Assembly: GCF_947501785.1 (NCBI RefSeq)
Contig: NZ_CANMXB010000001.1
Span: 3,228,501 to 3,292,500, forward strand
Reading direction: 5' to 3'
DNA from: an uncultured Litoreibacter sp.
GTDB taxonomy: Bacteria > Pseudomonadota > Alphaproteobacteria > Rhodobacterales > Rhodobacteraceae
DNA: 64,000 nucleotides
The notes under the pieces are model-generated. The model did no database searches, was not told the DNA's origin, and saw only the letters and a list, made by a program, of their open reading frames with translations. Position numbers and translations under genes: made by a program. This document shows, one piece after another, positions 33,176 through 42,330 of the stretch (the first letter of the stretch is position 1; each line of letters opens with the position of its first letter).

Positions 33176-36100
33176 TTGCGCTTTTCGAAACTCAGACTGA
33201 ACGGCTTCAAAAGCTTCGTGGACCCCACGGAGCTGATCATTGCTGACGGGCTGACCGGCGTGGTCGGGCCAAACGGGTGCGGCAAGTCCAACCTGCTGGA
33301 GGCATTGCGCTGGGTGATGGGTGAGAACCGCGCCAAGTCCATGCGCGGCTCGGGCATGGAGGATGTGATCTTTGCCGGTGCCATGTCGCGGCCCGCGCGC
33401 AACTTCGCGGAAGTGTCCCTGCAGATCGACAACGCGGAGCGGCTGGCCCCCGCTGGGTTCAACGACCTCGACAATCTCGAAATCATCCGTCGGATCACCC
33501 GCGACGCGGGCTCGGCCTACAAAACCAACGGCAAGGACGTGCGGGCGCGCGATGTGCAGATGCTGTTCGCCGATGCCTCCACCGGGGCGCATTCGCCCGC
33601 GCTGGTCCGCCAAGGCCAGATATCCGAGCTGATCAACGCCCGCCCCAAAGCGCGGCGACGCATTTTGGAGGAAGCGGCTGGCATTTCGGGGCTGTACCAG
33701 CGTCGGCACGAGGCGGAGCTGAAGCTGAACGGCGCGGAAACCAATCTGGCGCGCGTCGAGGACGTTCTGGAACAATTGGCGGCGCAATTGGCGCAACTGG
33801 CCCGCCAGGCGCGACAAGCGGCACGCTACCGCGAGATCGGCGATGAATTGCGTCGCTCTGAAGGGTTGCTTTTGTACCGCCGCTGGAAAGAGGCGGATGA
33901 AGCACGGGCGGCGACCGGCGCGGAGTTGACCGAACGCACACAGGTGGCCGCGCAATCAGAACGTCAGGCCCGCGAGGCCGCCAAGCTGCGTGAGACACAG
34001 GAAGGCGCGCTGCCGCCCCTGCGCGAAGAGGAGGCGGTCGCCGCAGCCATCCTGCAACGCCTTGTGGTGCAGCGCGACACGCTGACCGATCAGGAAGCGC
34101 AGGCCAAGCGCACAATAGAAACGCTGACCGGACGCATTGCGCAGCTGGGCAACGATATTGAACGCGAGGCGTCCCTGAACAAGGATGCCGGTGAAACGAT
34201 CGAGCGGCTGGAATGGGAAGAGAAAGAGCTGACCAAAGCGTCGGCGGGCCACACCGACAAGCTGGATCAGGCGGGCACCGACGCGCGCGAAGCTGCGAAT
34301 GTCTTGTCGGATCGGGAAACCGCCCTGTCCGAGCAGACCGAGGATGTCGCACGGTTGGCCGCGCGGCATCAGTCGGCCCATCGCCTGATGGAAGACGCCA
34401 CCAAAACGCTTGAGCGGTATGAGGGCGAGGCCGAAAAGGCGCGCTCCGCCGTGGATGAGGCGGCCGAGACGGTGACCAAAGCGGCCGCGGATTTGGCGGC
34501 GGCACAGGTGGCCTCGACCGAAGCGGCCGGATTGGCCGAGCAGGCGGATGCCGCCCTGGCCAAGATTGACGTCGAACGTGGCGAGGCACAGACGCGGGAA
34601 GAAACTGCACGGGCGCAGCGGTCTGAGGCTGAGGGCGAAGCGAATGCCTTGCGCGCGGAAGCCACGGCATTGGCCAAGCTGGTGGAACGCGACACGGCGG
34701 ATGGCAAGCAATTGCTGGACGCGGTGCAGGTGAGATCCGGGTTTGAGAAGGCCCTGGGCGCGGCGTTGTCCGACGACCTGCGCGCCCCGCAGATCGAACC
34801 GGACGAACCCACCGGCTGGGCGCTGCTGCCCGATTATGACGAGGCGCAGCGGCTGCCATCGGGCGTGAAGGCGCTGACGGAATTTGTAACGATCCCCGAT
34901 GTTCTGGCCCGCCGCATGAGCCAGGTCGGGCTTGTTGACGCGGAGGCAGGGCCGCGGCTGCAAAAAGAGCTCTATCCCGGGCAGCGTCTGGTCTCGGTCG
35001 AGGGCGATCTGTGGCGCTGGGACGGGTTCAGGACCGATGCGGAAGACGCGCCAAGCTCTGCCGCCTTGCGTCTGCAGCAGCTCAACCGGTTGGAAGAGTT
35101 GAAGCAGGGGGTGGAGCGGGTCTCGGCCGCCGCCGACGGCGCGCGGGCGGCGCATGAACACCTGATCAAGCAGCTTGAGGATTTGACCGCGCAAGACCGC
35201 GCGGCACGTGAAGCCCGCCGCGATGCGGACCGGCGCATGGCAGATGCCGCCCGCGCGCTCAGCCGCGCCGAGGGTGAGCAGTCCATGGCGCAGGGCAAGC
35301 AGGAAACGCTTGGGCTGGCCGTGACCCGCTATGAAGAGGAAGCAATGGCCGCGCGGCAGCGGCTGCAGGAGGCCGAGAAGGGCGTCGCCGATCTGGGCGA
35401 TCTGGACGCGGCGCGCGCGCAAATCGAAGACGTCAAGATGACCGTGGAAGCCGCGCGGATGACGATGCTGGCGAAAAGGTCCGCGCATGATGAATTGCGC
35501 CGGGAGGGTGAGGCGCGGCTGAAACGCAGCCAAGAAATCACCACCGAGATCAGCGGCTGGAAGCATCGCCTGGCCACGGCAGAGAAGCGCATCGCGGAGC
35601 TGGAAGAGCGCAAAGTGACCAGCGAGGCGGAGCTGAAAGAGGCGTCCTCCACCCCTGACGAGATTGCGGCCAAACGCGAAGAGCTGGGCAGCGCGATTGA
35701 TGAGGCGGAAACGCGGCGTCGCGCCGCTGCTGACAAGCTGGCTGAGGCCGAAACCATTCTGCGCGAGGCGGTGCAGACGGAACGCGAGGCGGAGCGCAAC
35801 GCATCAGAGGCGCGCGAGGCGCGGGCGCGGTCTGAGGCGCGTGCGGACGCGGCGAAGGAGACGGTGAGCTACGCCGTTGAGCGCATCCGTGAGGAGATGG
35901 AGACCACGCCGGAGGCGCTTCTTGAAACGCTTGATGCCGACCCGGAGAAGATGCCGGCATCCGAAAAGATCGAGAATGACGTGAACCGCCTGAAACGGCA
36001 GCGCGACGCGCTGGGGGCGGTGAACCTGCGGGCCGAAGAAGACGCGCGCGAGGTTCAGGAAGAGCATGACGGGTTGGAGAAGGAAAAGATCGACCTGCAT

Positions 36101-36631
36101 GACGCGATTGGCAAATTGCGCACCGGTATCGCATCATTGAACAAGGAAGGGCGGGAGCGGCTCTTGACTGCGTTTGAGGAAGTGAATGGCAGCTTTGCCA
36201 CCTTGTTCAAACACCTGTTTGGCGGCGGCGAGGCCAAGCTGGTGATGGTGGAATCCGATGACCCGCTGGAGGCCGGATTGGAGATCATGTGCCAGCCACC
36301 GGGCAAGAAGCTGAGCACGCTGTCGCTGCTTTCGGGCGGTGAGCAAACGCTGACCGCGCTTGCGCTGATCTTCGCGGTGTTCCTTGCAAACCCTGCCCCG
36401 ATCTGTGTGCTGGACGAGGTCGACGCGCCGCTGGACGACGCCAACGTCACCCGCTTCTGCGACCTGCTGGACGAAATGACGCGGCGGACCAACACGCGGT
36501 TCCTGATTATCACCCACCACGCCGTGACCATGGCACGTATGGACCGCCTGTTCGGGGTGACGATGGCCGAGCTGGGCGTGTCTCAGCTTGTCTCGGTCGA
36601 TCTGAAGAAGGCCGAGCAATTGGTGGCATGA
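33176..36631 (+). CDS. smc: Chromosome segregation ATPase SMC
   Basis: 1151 residues from a TTG start (LRFSKLRLNGFKSF). The N-terminal ABC half carries Walker A GPNGCGKSN and the C-terminal half the signature LSLLSGGEQTLTALAL and Walker B CVLDEVDAPLDDAN. Between them, two long Glu/Ala/Arg-rich coiled coils (about 165-490 and 660-1000) flank a hinge region around 500-640. SMC dimers with ScpA/ScpB extrude DNA loops and organise the chromosome. scpA and scpB are not adjacent. It stands alone, with a candidate promoter at 33108. Confidence 0.95.
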   Translation: MRFSKLRLNGFKSFVDPTELIIADGLTGVVGPNGCGKSNLLEALRWVMGENRAKSMRGSGMEDVIFAGAMSRPARNFAEVSLQIDNAERLAPAGFNDLDNLEIIRRITRDAGSAYKTNGKDVRARDVQMLFADASTGAHSPALVRQGQISELINARPKARRRILEEAAGISGLYQRRHEAELKLNGAETNLARVEDVLEQLAAQLAQLARQARQAARYREIGDELRRSEGLLLYRRWKEADEARAATGAELTERTQVAAQSERQAREAAKLRETQEGALPPLREEEAVAAAILQRLVVQRDTLTDQEAQAKRTIETLTGRIAQLGNDIEREASLNKDAGETIERLEWEEKELTKASAGHTDKLDQAGTDAREAANVLSDRETALSEQTEDVARLAARHQSAHRLMEDATKTLERYEGEAEKARSAVDEAAETVTKAAADLAAAQVASTEAAGLAEQADAALAKIDVERGEAQTREETARAQRSEAEGEANALRAEATALAKLVERDTADGKQLLDAVQVRSGFEKALGAALSDDLRAPQIEPDEPTGWALLPDYDEAQRLPSGVKALTEFVTIPDVLARRMSQVGLVDAEAGPRLQKELYPGQRLVSVEGDLWRWDGFRTDAEDAPSSAALRLQQLNRLEELKQGVERVSAAADGARAAHEHLIKQLEDLTAQDRAAREARRDADRRMADAARALSRAEGEQSMAQGKQETLGLAVTRYEEEAMAARQRLQEAEKGVADLGDLDAARAQIEDVKMTVEAARMTMLAKRSAHDELRREGEARLKRSQEITTEISGWKHRLATAEKRIAELEERKVTSEAELKEASSTPDEIAAKREELGSAIDEAETRRRAAADKLAEAETILREAVQTEREAERNASEAREARARSEARADAAKETVSYAVERIREEMETTPEALLETLDADPEKMPASEKIENDVNRLKRQRDALGAVNLRAEEDAREVQEEHDGLEKEKIDLHDAIGKLRTGIASLNKEGRERLLTAFEEVNGSFATLFKHLFGGGEAKLVMVESDDPLEAGLEIMCQPPGKKLSTLSLLSGGEQTLTALALIFAVFLANPAPICVLDEVDAPLDDANVTRFCDLLDEMTRRTNTRFLIITHHAVTMARMDRLFGVTMAELGVSQLVSVDLKKAEQLVA

Positions 36632-36682
36632 CGGCAGACGCGCGGCTGCGCCGACGCCCCTCCCGCCATCCCGTAGGCTGCG

Positions 36683-37021
36683 CTAAATCTTGAAATCGTC
36701 CGGCGATTTGCCCTTGGCAATTGCCTCTTTCAACCATGCAGGGCGCGGGCCCCGCCCGCCCCAGGTGTTGGCCGCATTCGCGGGATCGCGGTGCGTCACC
36801 TTTGGCTTGGCTTTTGCGGCCTTCTTCGGCTTTGACCCCGCCGCTTTCGCCCCGCCCGTCAATTCGGACAGCGAGAAGCCAAGCTCCTTCGCTTTCGCCT
36901 TCACGGCGGCGAGCGCCTTGGCTTTTTGCTTCTTGTCATGCCGCGCAATAGCGGTGTCGATGCGTTTCCGCAGCGCCTGAAGGTCTTTCAGCGACAACGG
37001 TTTCAGGTCAATTTTGGCCAT
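36683..37021 (-). CDS. H-NS family nucleoid protein (HvrA/Spb type)
   Basis: 112 residues. The N-terminal helix LSLKDLQALRKRIDTAIARHDKK is a dimerisation coiled coil. A Lys/Ala-rich linker leads to the H-NS DNA-binding loop DPANAANTWGGRGPRPAWL. This is the HvrA/Spb pattern of Rhodobacterales, in which HvrA modulates photosynthesis and nitrogen genes. It sits convergent to smc, 51 bp away. Its targets cannot be read from sequence; it may be a general xenogeneic silencer. Confidence 0.85.
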   Translation of the reverse strand: MAKIDLKPLSLKDLQALRKRIDTAIARHDKKQKAKALAAVKAKAKELGFSLSELTGGAKAAGSKPKKAAKAKPKVTHRDPANAANTWGGRGPRPAWLKEAIAKGKSPDDFKI

Positions 37022-37086
37022 TTCGATTTAGCTCCCCAACTAAAAGATGTGCGTTCATACCTGTTTAGCCTTGCAACGCCAAGGGG

Positions 37087-38256
37087 TTACAGTCTTTGCA
37101 GCAAACCGGCGGTGGGCCAGGCATCCGCCGGCAGACCCAGCCGTTGTTGTTCCGCCTGCACCGCCGCCCGGGTGCCCGCGCCGAGGATGCCGTCGATCTT
37201 GCCAACGTCGTACCCCCGTTGTGCCAGCTTCTTTTGCAGCTGCCGCATCTGGGCGTCGTTCAGGCCCGGTTCCGGCGAGCCTGGGTCGAAGACCGGGGCG
37301 CCGGACAGCCGCGTGGCGAAATAGGCAGCGGTGGTGACGTAGGTGAAGCTTTGGTTCCAGTCGAAATAGACGCGAAAATTGGGGTAGGCGATGAAGGCGG
37401 GCCCCTTGCGGCCCTGCGGCAGCAGGATGGAGGCCTGGCCGCCGCCCAGAAATGCCCCGCCGCGCGGCTTCACACCCATCTGCGCCCATTGGCCCACGGG
37501 CAAGGTGGTGCCAAGCCCGGTTTTGGACCAATCCATTTGCGCGGGCACCACCACCTCCTGCAGCCATGGCTGCCCCGGCTGCCAGCCGAAGGAACGCAGC
37601 ATCTTGGCCCCCGACAACAGCGCATCCGGCGGCGAGCCTTTCAGGTCGACCCGCCCGTTGCCATCGGCGTCAACTCCGTGCCGGATGATGTCTTCGGGCA
37701 GCATTTGCACCATGCCGATCTCCCCCGCCCAGGCACCGGTGGTGGTGCGCGGGTCAAACCCGCCACGCTCAAAAAGCTCCAGCGCGGCGAAGACCTGCGG
37801 GCGGAACAATTCGGGGCGGCGGCAATCATGGCTCAGCGTGACCAGCGCGTTCAGCGTGTTGAAGTTGCCCTGGAAGGACCCGTAATCGGTCTCCAACGCC
37901 CAAAACGCCAGCAGCACCCCCGGCGGGATGCCATATTCCTGTTGCGCCCGGCGAAAGACCGAGGCGTATTTCTGCGCATTGGCGCGCCCCTTGTTAACAC
38001 GGCCCTTGCTGATCACCGCGCGGGCGAACTCGGTAAAGCCCTTCTTAAAGACGCCTTGCGACCGGTCGGCCTTGATCACTTTGGGGTCTTGGCGCACGCC
38101 TTGGAAGAATGCGTTGACCTGTGCGGTCGGATGGCCTTTGGCTACGGCCTCGGATTTCAGCTGCGACAGGAAGCCCGAAAAGCTGCCGCCGCAAGATTGC
38201 GCGACCGCCCCCACAGGCAAGGCCGCCAATACGCATCCCAAAACCAAACCACGCAT
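37087..38256 (-). CDS. Lytic murein transglycosylase (MltB type) with peptidoglycan-binding domain
   Basis: 389 residues from ATG 38256. A signal peptide (RGLVLGCVLAALPVGAVAQS) precedes an SLT_2/MltB catalytic domain (about 25-320) with the catalytic Glu in LLAFWALETDYGSFQG and the MVQMLPEDIIRHGVD segment. A C-terminal PG_binding_1 domain (about 330-389) shows LQKKLAQRGYDVGKIDGILGAGT. It cleaves glycan strands in the periplasm. The lipobox of E. coli MltB is absent, so it should be soluble. It starts 17 bp after cobD on the same strand, so it may be the last gene of that operon. Confidence 0.9.
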   Translation of the reverse strand: MRGLVLGCVLAALPVGAVAQSCGGSFSGFLSQLKSEAVAKGHPTAQVNAFFQGVRQDPKVIKADRSQGVFKKGFTEFARAVISKGRVNKGRANAQKYASVFRRAQQEYGIPPGVLLAFWALETDYGSFQGNFNTLNALVTLSHDCRRPELFRPQVFAALELFERGGFDPRTTTGAWAGEIGMVQMLPEDIIRHGVDADGNGRVDLKGSPPDALLSGAKMLRSFGWQPGQPWLQEVVVPAQMDWSKTGLGTTLPVGQWAQMGVKPRGGAFLGGGQASILLPQGRKGPAFIAYPNFRVYFDWNQSFTYVTTAAYFATRLSGAPVFDPGSPEPGLNDAQMRQLQKKLAQRGYDVGKIDGILGAGTRAAVQAEQQRLGLPADAWPTAGLLQRL

Positions 38257-38273
38257 CCTGCGTCTCCTTCCCT

Positions 38274-39176
38274 TCAAAACAGCACAGCCGCCACGACGAC
38301 CAACCCCAGACATAGCGCCCACGCCCGCCAAAGCACGGAAACGCAGGCATCTATGTCATTGGCGGTCACCTGATGCCGTCCCTCGGGGTAAACAAAGGGG
38401 AAATCCCGCATCTCGCCGTCATAGCTGCGGGGCCCGGACAGGGCGGTGCCCAGCACGCCGGCCATGGCGGCCTCCGGCCAGCCTGCGTTGGGGGACCGGT
38501 GAAGCCCTGCGTCACGGCGCACCACGGCCCAGACGTCCCAACGCATATGGGCGGCAACGATCAACGCCGCCGTCAGCCTCGCGGGTATCCAGTTGACCGC
38601 GTCATCGAGCTTTGCCGACGCCCAGCCAAATTCCTCGTAGCGGTGGTTGCGGTAGCCCACCATGCTGTCGGCGGTGTTGATGGCCTTGTAGATAAATATG
38701 CCGGGCAGCCCCGCCACCAAAAACCAGAACGCCGGAGCGATCACCCCGTCGCTGAGGTTTTCGGCCCCGCTTTCAATGGCGGATCGCGCCACAGCCGACC
38801 CGTCCATACCGCGCGTGTCGCGGCCCACAATCTTGGCCACGGCGGCGCGGCCATCCCCAAGGCTCAGGCGCAGCGCGTTGCCGACATCGCGCACATGGTC
38901 GGCAAGGCTGCGTTGCGCCAGTAAGATGGCCGTCAGAAAAAGCGACCAAAGCCAACCAAAGGGCAGGGCGGCAATCACCGCGCCGATCAGCCATGCGCCC
39001 AAAACCAAGGCCGCAACCATCACCGCGCCCATGGCGCGCCGTGCGCCGGTGTTCATACGGACTTCCAGCCACGCGATCAGGCGGCCGATAAGGACGGCGG
39101 GGTGTGGGGCGCGATCCCAGAGCCATTTCGGCTCCCCCAACAGGGCGTCCAGCAGCATTGCGGCGGCCAGCGTCAT
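38274..39176 (-). CDS. cobD: Adenosylcobinamide-phosphate synthase CobD (CbiB)
   Basis: 300 residues, membrane protein with four to five hydrophobic segments. Family motifs: LLDALLGEPKWLWDRAPHPAVLIGRLI, the ESGAENLSDGVIAPAFWF region, and YKAINTADSMVGYRNHRYEEFGWASAKLDD. It joins (R)-1-aminopropan-2-ol phosphate or aminopropanol to adenosylcobyric acid. The start overlaps the cobC stop by 4 bp (ATGA). Naming follows the Pseudomonas denitrificans scheme, in which CobD equals CbiB. Confidence 0.95.
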   Translation of the reverse strand: MTLAAAMLLDALLGEPKWLWDRAPHPAVLIGRLIAWLEVRMNTGARRAMGAVMVAALVLGAWLIGAVIAALPFGWLWSLFLTAILLAQRSLADHVRDVGNALRLSLGDGRAAVAKIVGRDTRGMDGSAVARSAIESGAENLSDGVIAPAFWFLVAGLPGIFIYKAINTADSMVGYRNHRYEEFGWASAKLDDAVNWIPARLTAALIVAAHMRWDVWAVVRRDAGLHRSPNAGWPEAAMAGVLGTALSGPRSYDGEMRDFPFVYPEGRHQVTANDIDACVSVLWRAWALCLGLVVVAAVLF

Positions 39177-40174
39177 GCCAAAGCGGCCTCAAGCTGCTCC
39201 CACTGATCCGGGGCGGGCAGGCCGAGCCGCAGCCAGCTGCCGGAATAGGGGAATATGCGCGACCAGACATGGCCCTTGGCAAGCCGGTCCTGCCATGCGC
39301 CCGCGTCGCCAACGTCATACAGCCGAAACAGCGTCGTGCCGCCCACAACCGTGGCCCCGGCCCGCGCCATCAACCCGTCCAACCGGTCGGCGTCTTCAGA
39401 CAGGCGCGCCCGCGTTGCGTCAGCCCAGTCATCATCCTCCAGCGCCCGTGCCGCGATCTCCAACGCGGGGCCGGAAACGGCCCACGGTCCCAGCATGTCT
39501 TCCATGCTGGCGCGGGGGATCACCTCCGACGTACCGTCGCCAAGTTCCAGCACATCGACGGGCGCCAGCGTCGCCGGCGCGGCAATGGCAAAGCCCAGCC
39601 GAAGGCCTGCCAGCCCCCAGAACTTGCCGAAGCTTTTCAGCACCACCACGCCCGGGTCCGTGGCCCGTGCGATGTGGCTGGCATCAGGGGACACGTCGCA
39701 GAAGCTTTCGTCAACAATCGTGAGGGGTTGGTCGCCAAAAATGGTCGCGTCCCAAAACTGTCCGGTCGGGTTGTTGGGGTGCACATAGACGTGGGTCGGC
39801 GCGTCCGGGTCCTCGGTGCCGTCCAGCTTCAACGCGGCGGCGAAGGCGGCGGCGTGCTCGTTATAGGTGGGGCCGGGGATGTAGGCCCCGGAGTAATCCG
39901 TCAGCTCCGGCATGCGCGCAATCAGGGCGGAGGCCCCGGGGGCCGCGACAACGGATGCCCCATCGGGCACGTTCCAGAACCGTCGCGCCGCTGCAATCAG
40001 CCGGTCCTGGGCGGTGCGGTCGGGCAAGGCGGTCCATGCGTCCATGGCGATGTCACCCACCGGGTAGGGCACCGGATTGATGCCGGTCGACAGGTCGGCC
40101 CAGCCGGATCGCTGCCCTCCGAAGGCGGCAACCGCACCATCCAGCCCGCCGCCGTGGTCGCGGGTCTCAGTCAT
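39173..40174 (-). CDS. cobC: Threonine-phosphate decarboxylase-like enzyme CobC
   Basis: 333 residues, class I/II aminotransferase fold. It begins with the CobC-like DHGGGLDGAVAAFGG and DLSTGINPVPYP, and carries YVHPNNPTGQ, the PLP-binding region TIVDESFCD, and lysine Lys184 in LKSFGKFWGLAGLRLGF. CobD of Salmonella, a relative, decarboxylates L-threonine phosphate to aminopropanol phosphate, the substrate of the next gene. It overlaps cobD by 4 bp and the DUF1636 gene by 8 bp. Confidence 0.92.
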   Translation of the reverse strand: MTETRDHGGGLDGAVAAFGGQRSGWADLSTGINPVPYPVGDIAMDAWTALPDRTAQDRLIAAARRFWNVPDGASVVAAPGASALIARMPELTDYSGAYIPGPTYNEHAAAFAAALKLDGTEDPDAPTHVYVHPNNPTGQFWDATIFGDQPLTIVDESFCDVSPDASHIARATDPGVVVLKSFGKFWGLAGLRLGFAIAAPATLAPVDVLELGDGTSEVIPRASMEDMLGPWAVSGPALEIAARALEDDDWADATRARLSEDADRLDGLMARAGATVVGGTTLFRLYDVGDAGAWQDRLAKGHVWSRIFPYSGSWLRLGLPAPDQWEQLEAALA

Positions 40175-40553
40175 CTTTGGACAGGTCGGCGGGCATGGGC
40201 GGGTGGCGGGTCACGAAATGCCCTTTCACCTCTTGCGGCCATTGGCGGTAGGGGACCTGCCCGGTTTCGCTTTGCGCGTGCAGCGCGGCGTAGCCCACAA
40301 TGCCAGCAGCGGCGTCGGCGGTCGCTTCAAATTCGCCCAGCGTGTAGTTCAGCTTGCCCGCGCCCTGAATGGCCACGTTGCAGCCGCGCGCGCAGCCCAT
40401 GAGGCAGGAATGGCGGCGGGTTTCGACGCCCTCCACGCCCCTGGCGGCGGCTTCGATCAAGTCGGCGAACACCTCGCCGTCGGTGACCTCGGCCCCACGC
40501 TCCTCCCAGTCCGAGCGTTTGCAGGTGTCGCAGATGGTGATCAGGCTGGTCAT
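40167..40553 (-). CDS. DUF1636 small Cys-rich metal-binding protein
   Basis: 128 residues from ATG 40553. TICDTCKRSDW gives a CxxC near residue 8 and RHSCLMGCARGCNVAI gives a CxxxCxxxC; this is a thioredoxin-fold [2Fe-2S] ferredoxin-like pattern. Members of DUF1636 often sit beside cobalamin genes, and here it heads the DUF1636-cobC-cobD operon with an 8-bp overlap into cobC. A redox or metal-donor function in corrin synthesis is plausible but not shown. Upstream, TTTACCGTTTATTAACAAT near 40660-40680 is A/T-rich and could hold the promoter. Confidence 0.8.
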   Translation of the reverse strand: MTSLITICDTCKRSDWEERGAEVTDGEVFADLIEAAARGVEGVETRRHSCLMGCARGCNVAIQGAGKLNYTLGEFEATADAAAGIVGYAALHAQSETGQVPYRQWPQEVKGHFVTRHPPMPADLSKDD

Positions 40554-40741
40554 AGGGGTCTCTTTCGCAGGGCGATGGGCGCCGGGTTGTGCCCACAAAT
40601 CGGATTCGGGGCACAGAAGCAAGATCGCGCCGCCGCCGCAAGGCAAACCGCTGAAATTTACCGTTTATTAACAATAGGGGCGCACTGTTGGGTCAGCTAC
40701 TAGGGGAAGTGTACCGGCCCCAAAGAAAGGTCGGACGTTCA

Positions 40742-41098
40742 ATGAGAGTTCTAATTGTCGAAAGAGACCCGTCCCTGGGTCAGATATGGCGCAACCATAT
40801 CCAGCGGCTCGGCGCGCTCGTCAGCGTTGCCCATGGGCAGACCGATGGGGTCGAGGCGCTGCAGAATACCGCCTACGACATCCTGGTGCTGAATTTGGAT
40901 TTGGCGGATGGCAGCGCAATGGCGGTCGCGGACTACGCCAACTACCGCTACCCGCTGTGCAAGGTCATCTTTGTGACGTCGTCCAGCTTCTTCTCCGACG
41001 GGTCGATCTTCCGCTACATGTCTAACGCTTGTGCACTGATCCCCAGCACGGTCCCCCCCGGAGACATGGCCGCCTTGGTCGAACACCATGCCCGCTGA
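40742..41098 (+). CDS. Stand-alone degenerate receiver-domain protein
   Basis: 118 residues from ATG 40742. It folds as a response-regulator receiver: RVLIVERDPSLGQIW at strand 1 with the acidic pair, DILVLNLDLADGSAM at strand 3, and KVIFVTSS at strand 4. The position of the phospho-accepting Asp is Asn51, with an Asp two residues on, and the conserved Lys before the last helix is replaced in ALIPSTVPP. Phosphorylation is therefore doubtful and it may signal by binding. No output domain is present and no kinase gene adjoins it. Divergent from the DUF1636 gene. Confidence 0.75.
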   Translation: MRVLIVERDPSLGQIWRNHIQRLGALVSVAHGQTDGVEALQNTAYDILVLNLDLADGSAMAVADYANYRYPLCKVIFVTSSSFFSDGSIFRYMSNACALIPSTVPPGDMAALVEHHAR

Positions 41099-41119
41099 AA
41101 GGGCGGGGCCGCGCCTGTT

Positions 41120-42223
41120 CTAGCTATGAAGCAACGTCTTGGTCGCCTGCTTGACGCTGTCGCGGATGTCCCCGGGGCGCGGGTCGTCGGCAAGGGTCGA
41201 AAGCCAGTTCTCTGGCGGGACGCAGACCGTGGGCCATTGCAGAACGCCGTCGATGATGCCTTGCTCACCCGCGACGGCAGGCGCGCCGCCCGGGTCACGG
41301 TCATTCAGCACGCACCAGATGCCCGCCCAGCAGCGGGCAACGGCCCAGGGGTTGTATCCGCCTCCGCCCGTCACCCAGATGCGGGGCGCCATGTGGCGAA
41401 GCGTGTCTATCGTGTCAAAGTAGGCGCGGTTTGACAGCCCCAATTTCATCATCAGGTCGTCTTCCAGCGAATCCGCGCCGGCCTGAATGACAATCGCCTC
41501 CGGGGCAAACTCTTCCACAATGGGGCAGATGGCGTGGCGGACCAGATGGGCCATCTCGCTATCGTTGAAGGCGGGCGGGACGCAATAGTTGTATACGCGG
41601 TAGGACGGGTCGCTCTCAGTCCCGCTGAAGGGCCAGCAGTTTTCCTCATGGATGGAAAGGGTCAAAACATTCCGGTCAAAGGCAAAGGCGGCCTCGACCC
41701 CGTCGCCGTGATGGGCGTCCAGGTCAATATAGGCAATGCGGGTCAGGCCAGCGTCGCGCAGGGCCAATATGCCAAGGACCAGGTCGTTGAAATAGCCAAA
41801 GCCGGCGGCGCGGGCGGGTTGCACGTGATGCGCGCCGCCAAGCGGGCTGTGGACCACGCCCCCGTCCACCAGCAGGTCGGCGGCCTTCAGGGCGACGCCA
41901 CAGGCGGTCGCCGCCCGCTCGATGACCCCGGGGAAGATCGGGTTGTCCCCGCTGCCAAGCCCGTATTTCAGGCGGATGTCTGGGGGGACCTCCTGCCGCG
42001 CTTCGGCGTCATAGGCCGCGTCAATATAGCCCTGGTCGTGAAACGCCCGTAGCCTGCGGGGAAAGGCTTTCGAGCCGGTCAAGTACTGCTCAGGGTCAAA
42101 CCAGTCCAGGCTTCGGATCACATCCAGGGTCGGCGCGGTTTTCGGCCAGGCCAGCGGGTGGCCGGATGCGCGCCCGGTGTGGCCAAAAATGTCGCTGCCC
42201 AAAAGCAAAGGTTTTGTCGTCAT
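41120..42223 (-). CDS. Histone deacetylase-family (AcuC/acetylpolyamine) hydrolase
   Basis: 367 residues. The HDAC zinc site is visible: IAYIDLDAHHGDGVEAAF (Asp and His ligands), PLGGAHHVQPARAAGFGYFND with the catalytic His pair, and QAGADSLEDDLM and VTGGGGYNPWAVAR. Bacterial members deacetylate acetylpolyamines, acetoin-pathway proteins or acetyl-CoA synthetase. The N-terminus HPLAWPKTAPTLDVIRSL fits AcuC-like proteins. No acs or acu gene is adjacent. It is monocistronic and convergent with the receiver gene. Confidence 0.88.
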   Translation of the reverse strand: MTTKPLLLGSDIFGHTGRASGHPLAWPKTAPTLDVIRSLDWFDPEQYLTGSKAFPRRLRAFHDQGYIDAAYDAEARQEVPPDIRLKYGLGSGDNPIFPGVIERAATACGVALKAADLLVDGGVVHSPLGGAHHVQPARAAGFGYFNDLVLGILALRDAGLTRIAYIDLDAHHGDGVEAAFAFDRNVLTLSIHEENCWPFSGTESDPSYRVYNYCVPPAFNDSEMAHLVRHAICPIVEEFAPEAIVIQAGADSLEDDLMMKLGLSNRAYFDTIDTLRHMAPRIWVTGGGGYNPWAVARCWAGIWCVLNDRDPGGAPAVAGEQGIIDGVLQWPTVCVPPENWLSTLADDPRPGDIRDSVKQATKTLLHS

Positions 42224-42330
42224 TCAGAGGTCCTTTGCCGGCTGGATAGCACGGCGCAACCGGATTGGAGCCAAGTATTTTGCAATACTGAAACCGTTGC
42301 GGCCTGTGGCCCGCATTCCGCGTCAGGACC

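Noticed and set aside
33956-35566. Open frame of over 500 codons antisense to smc
   Set aside because: High-GC coding regions produce long antisense frames; the translation is Arg/Gly/Leu-rich without motifs, and smc is unambiguous.
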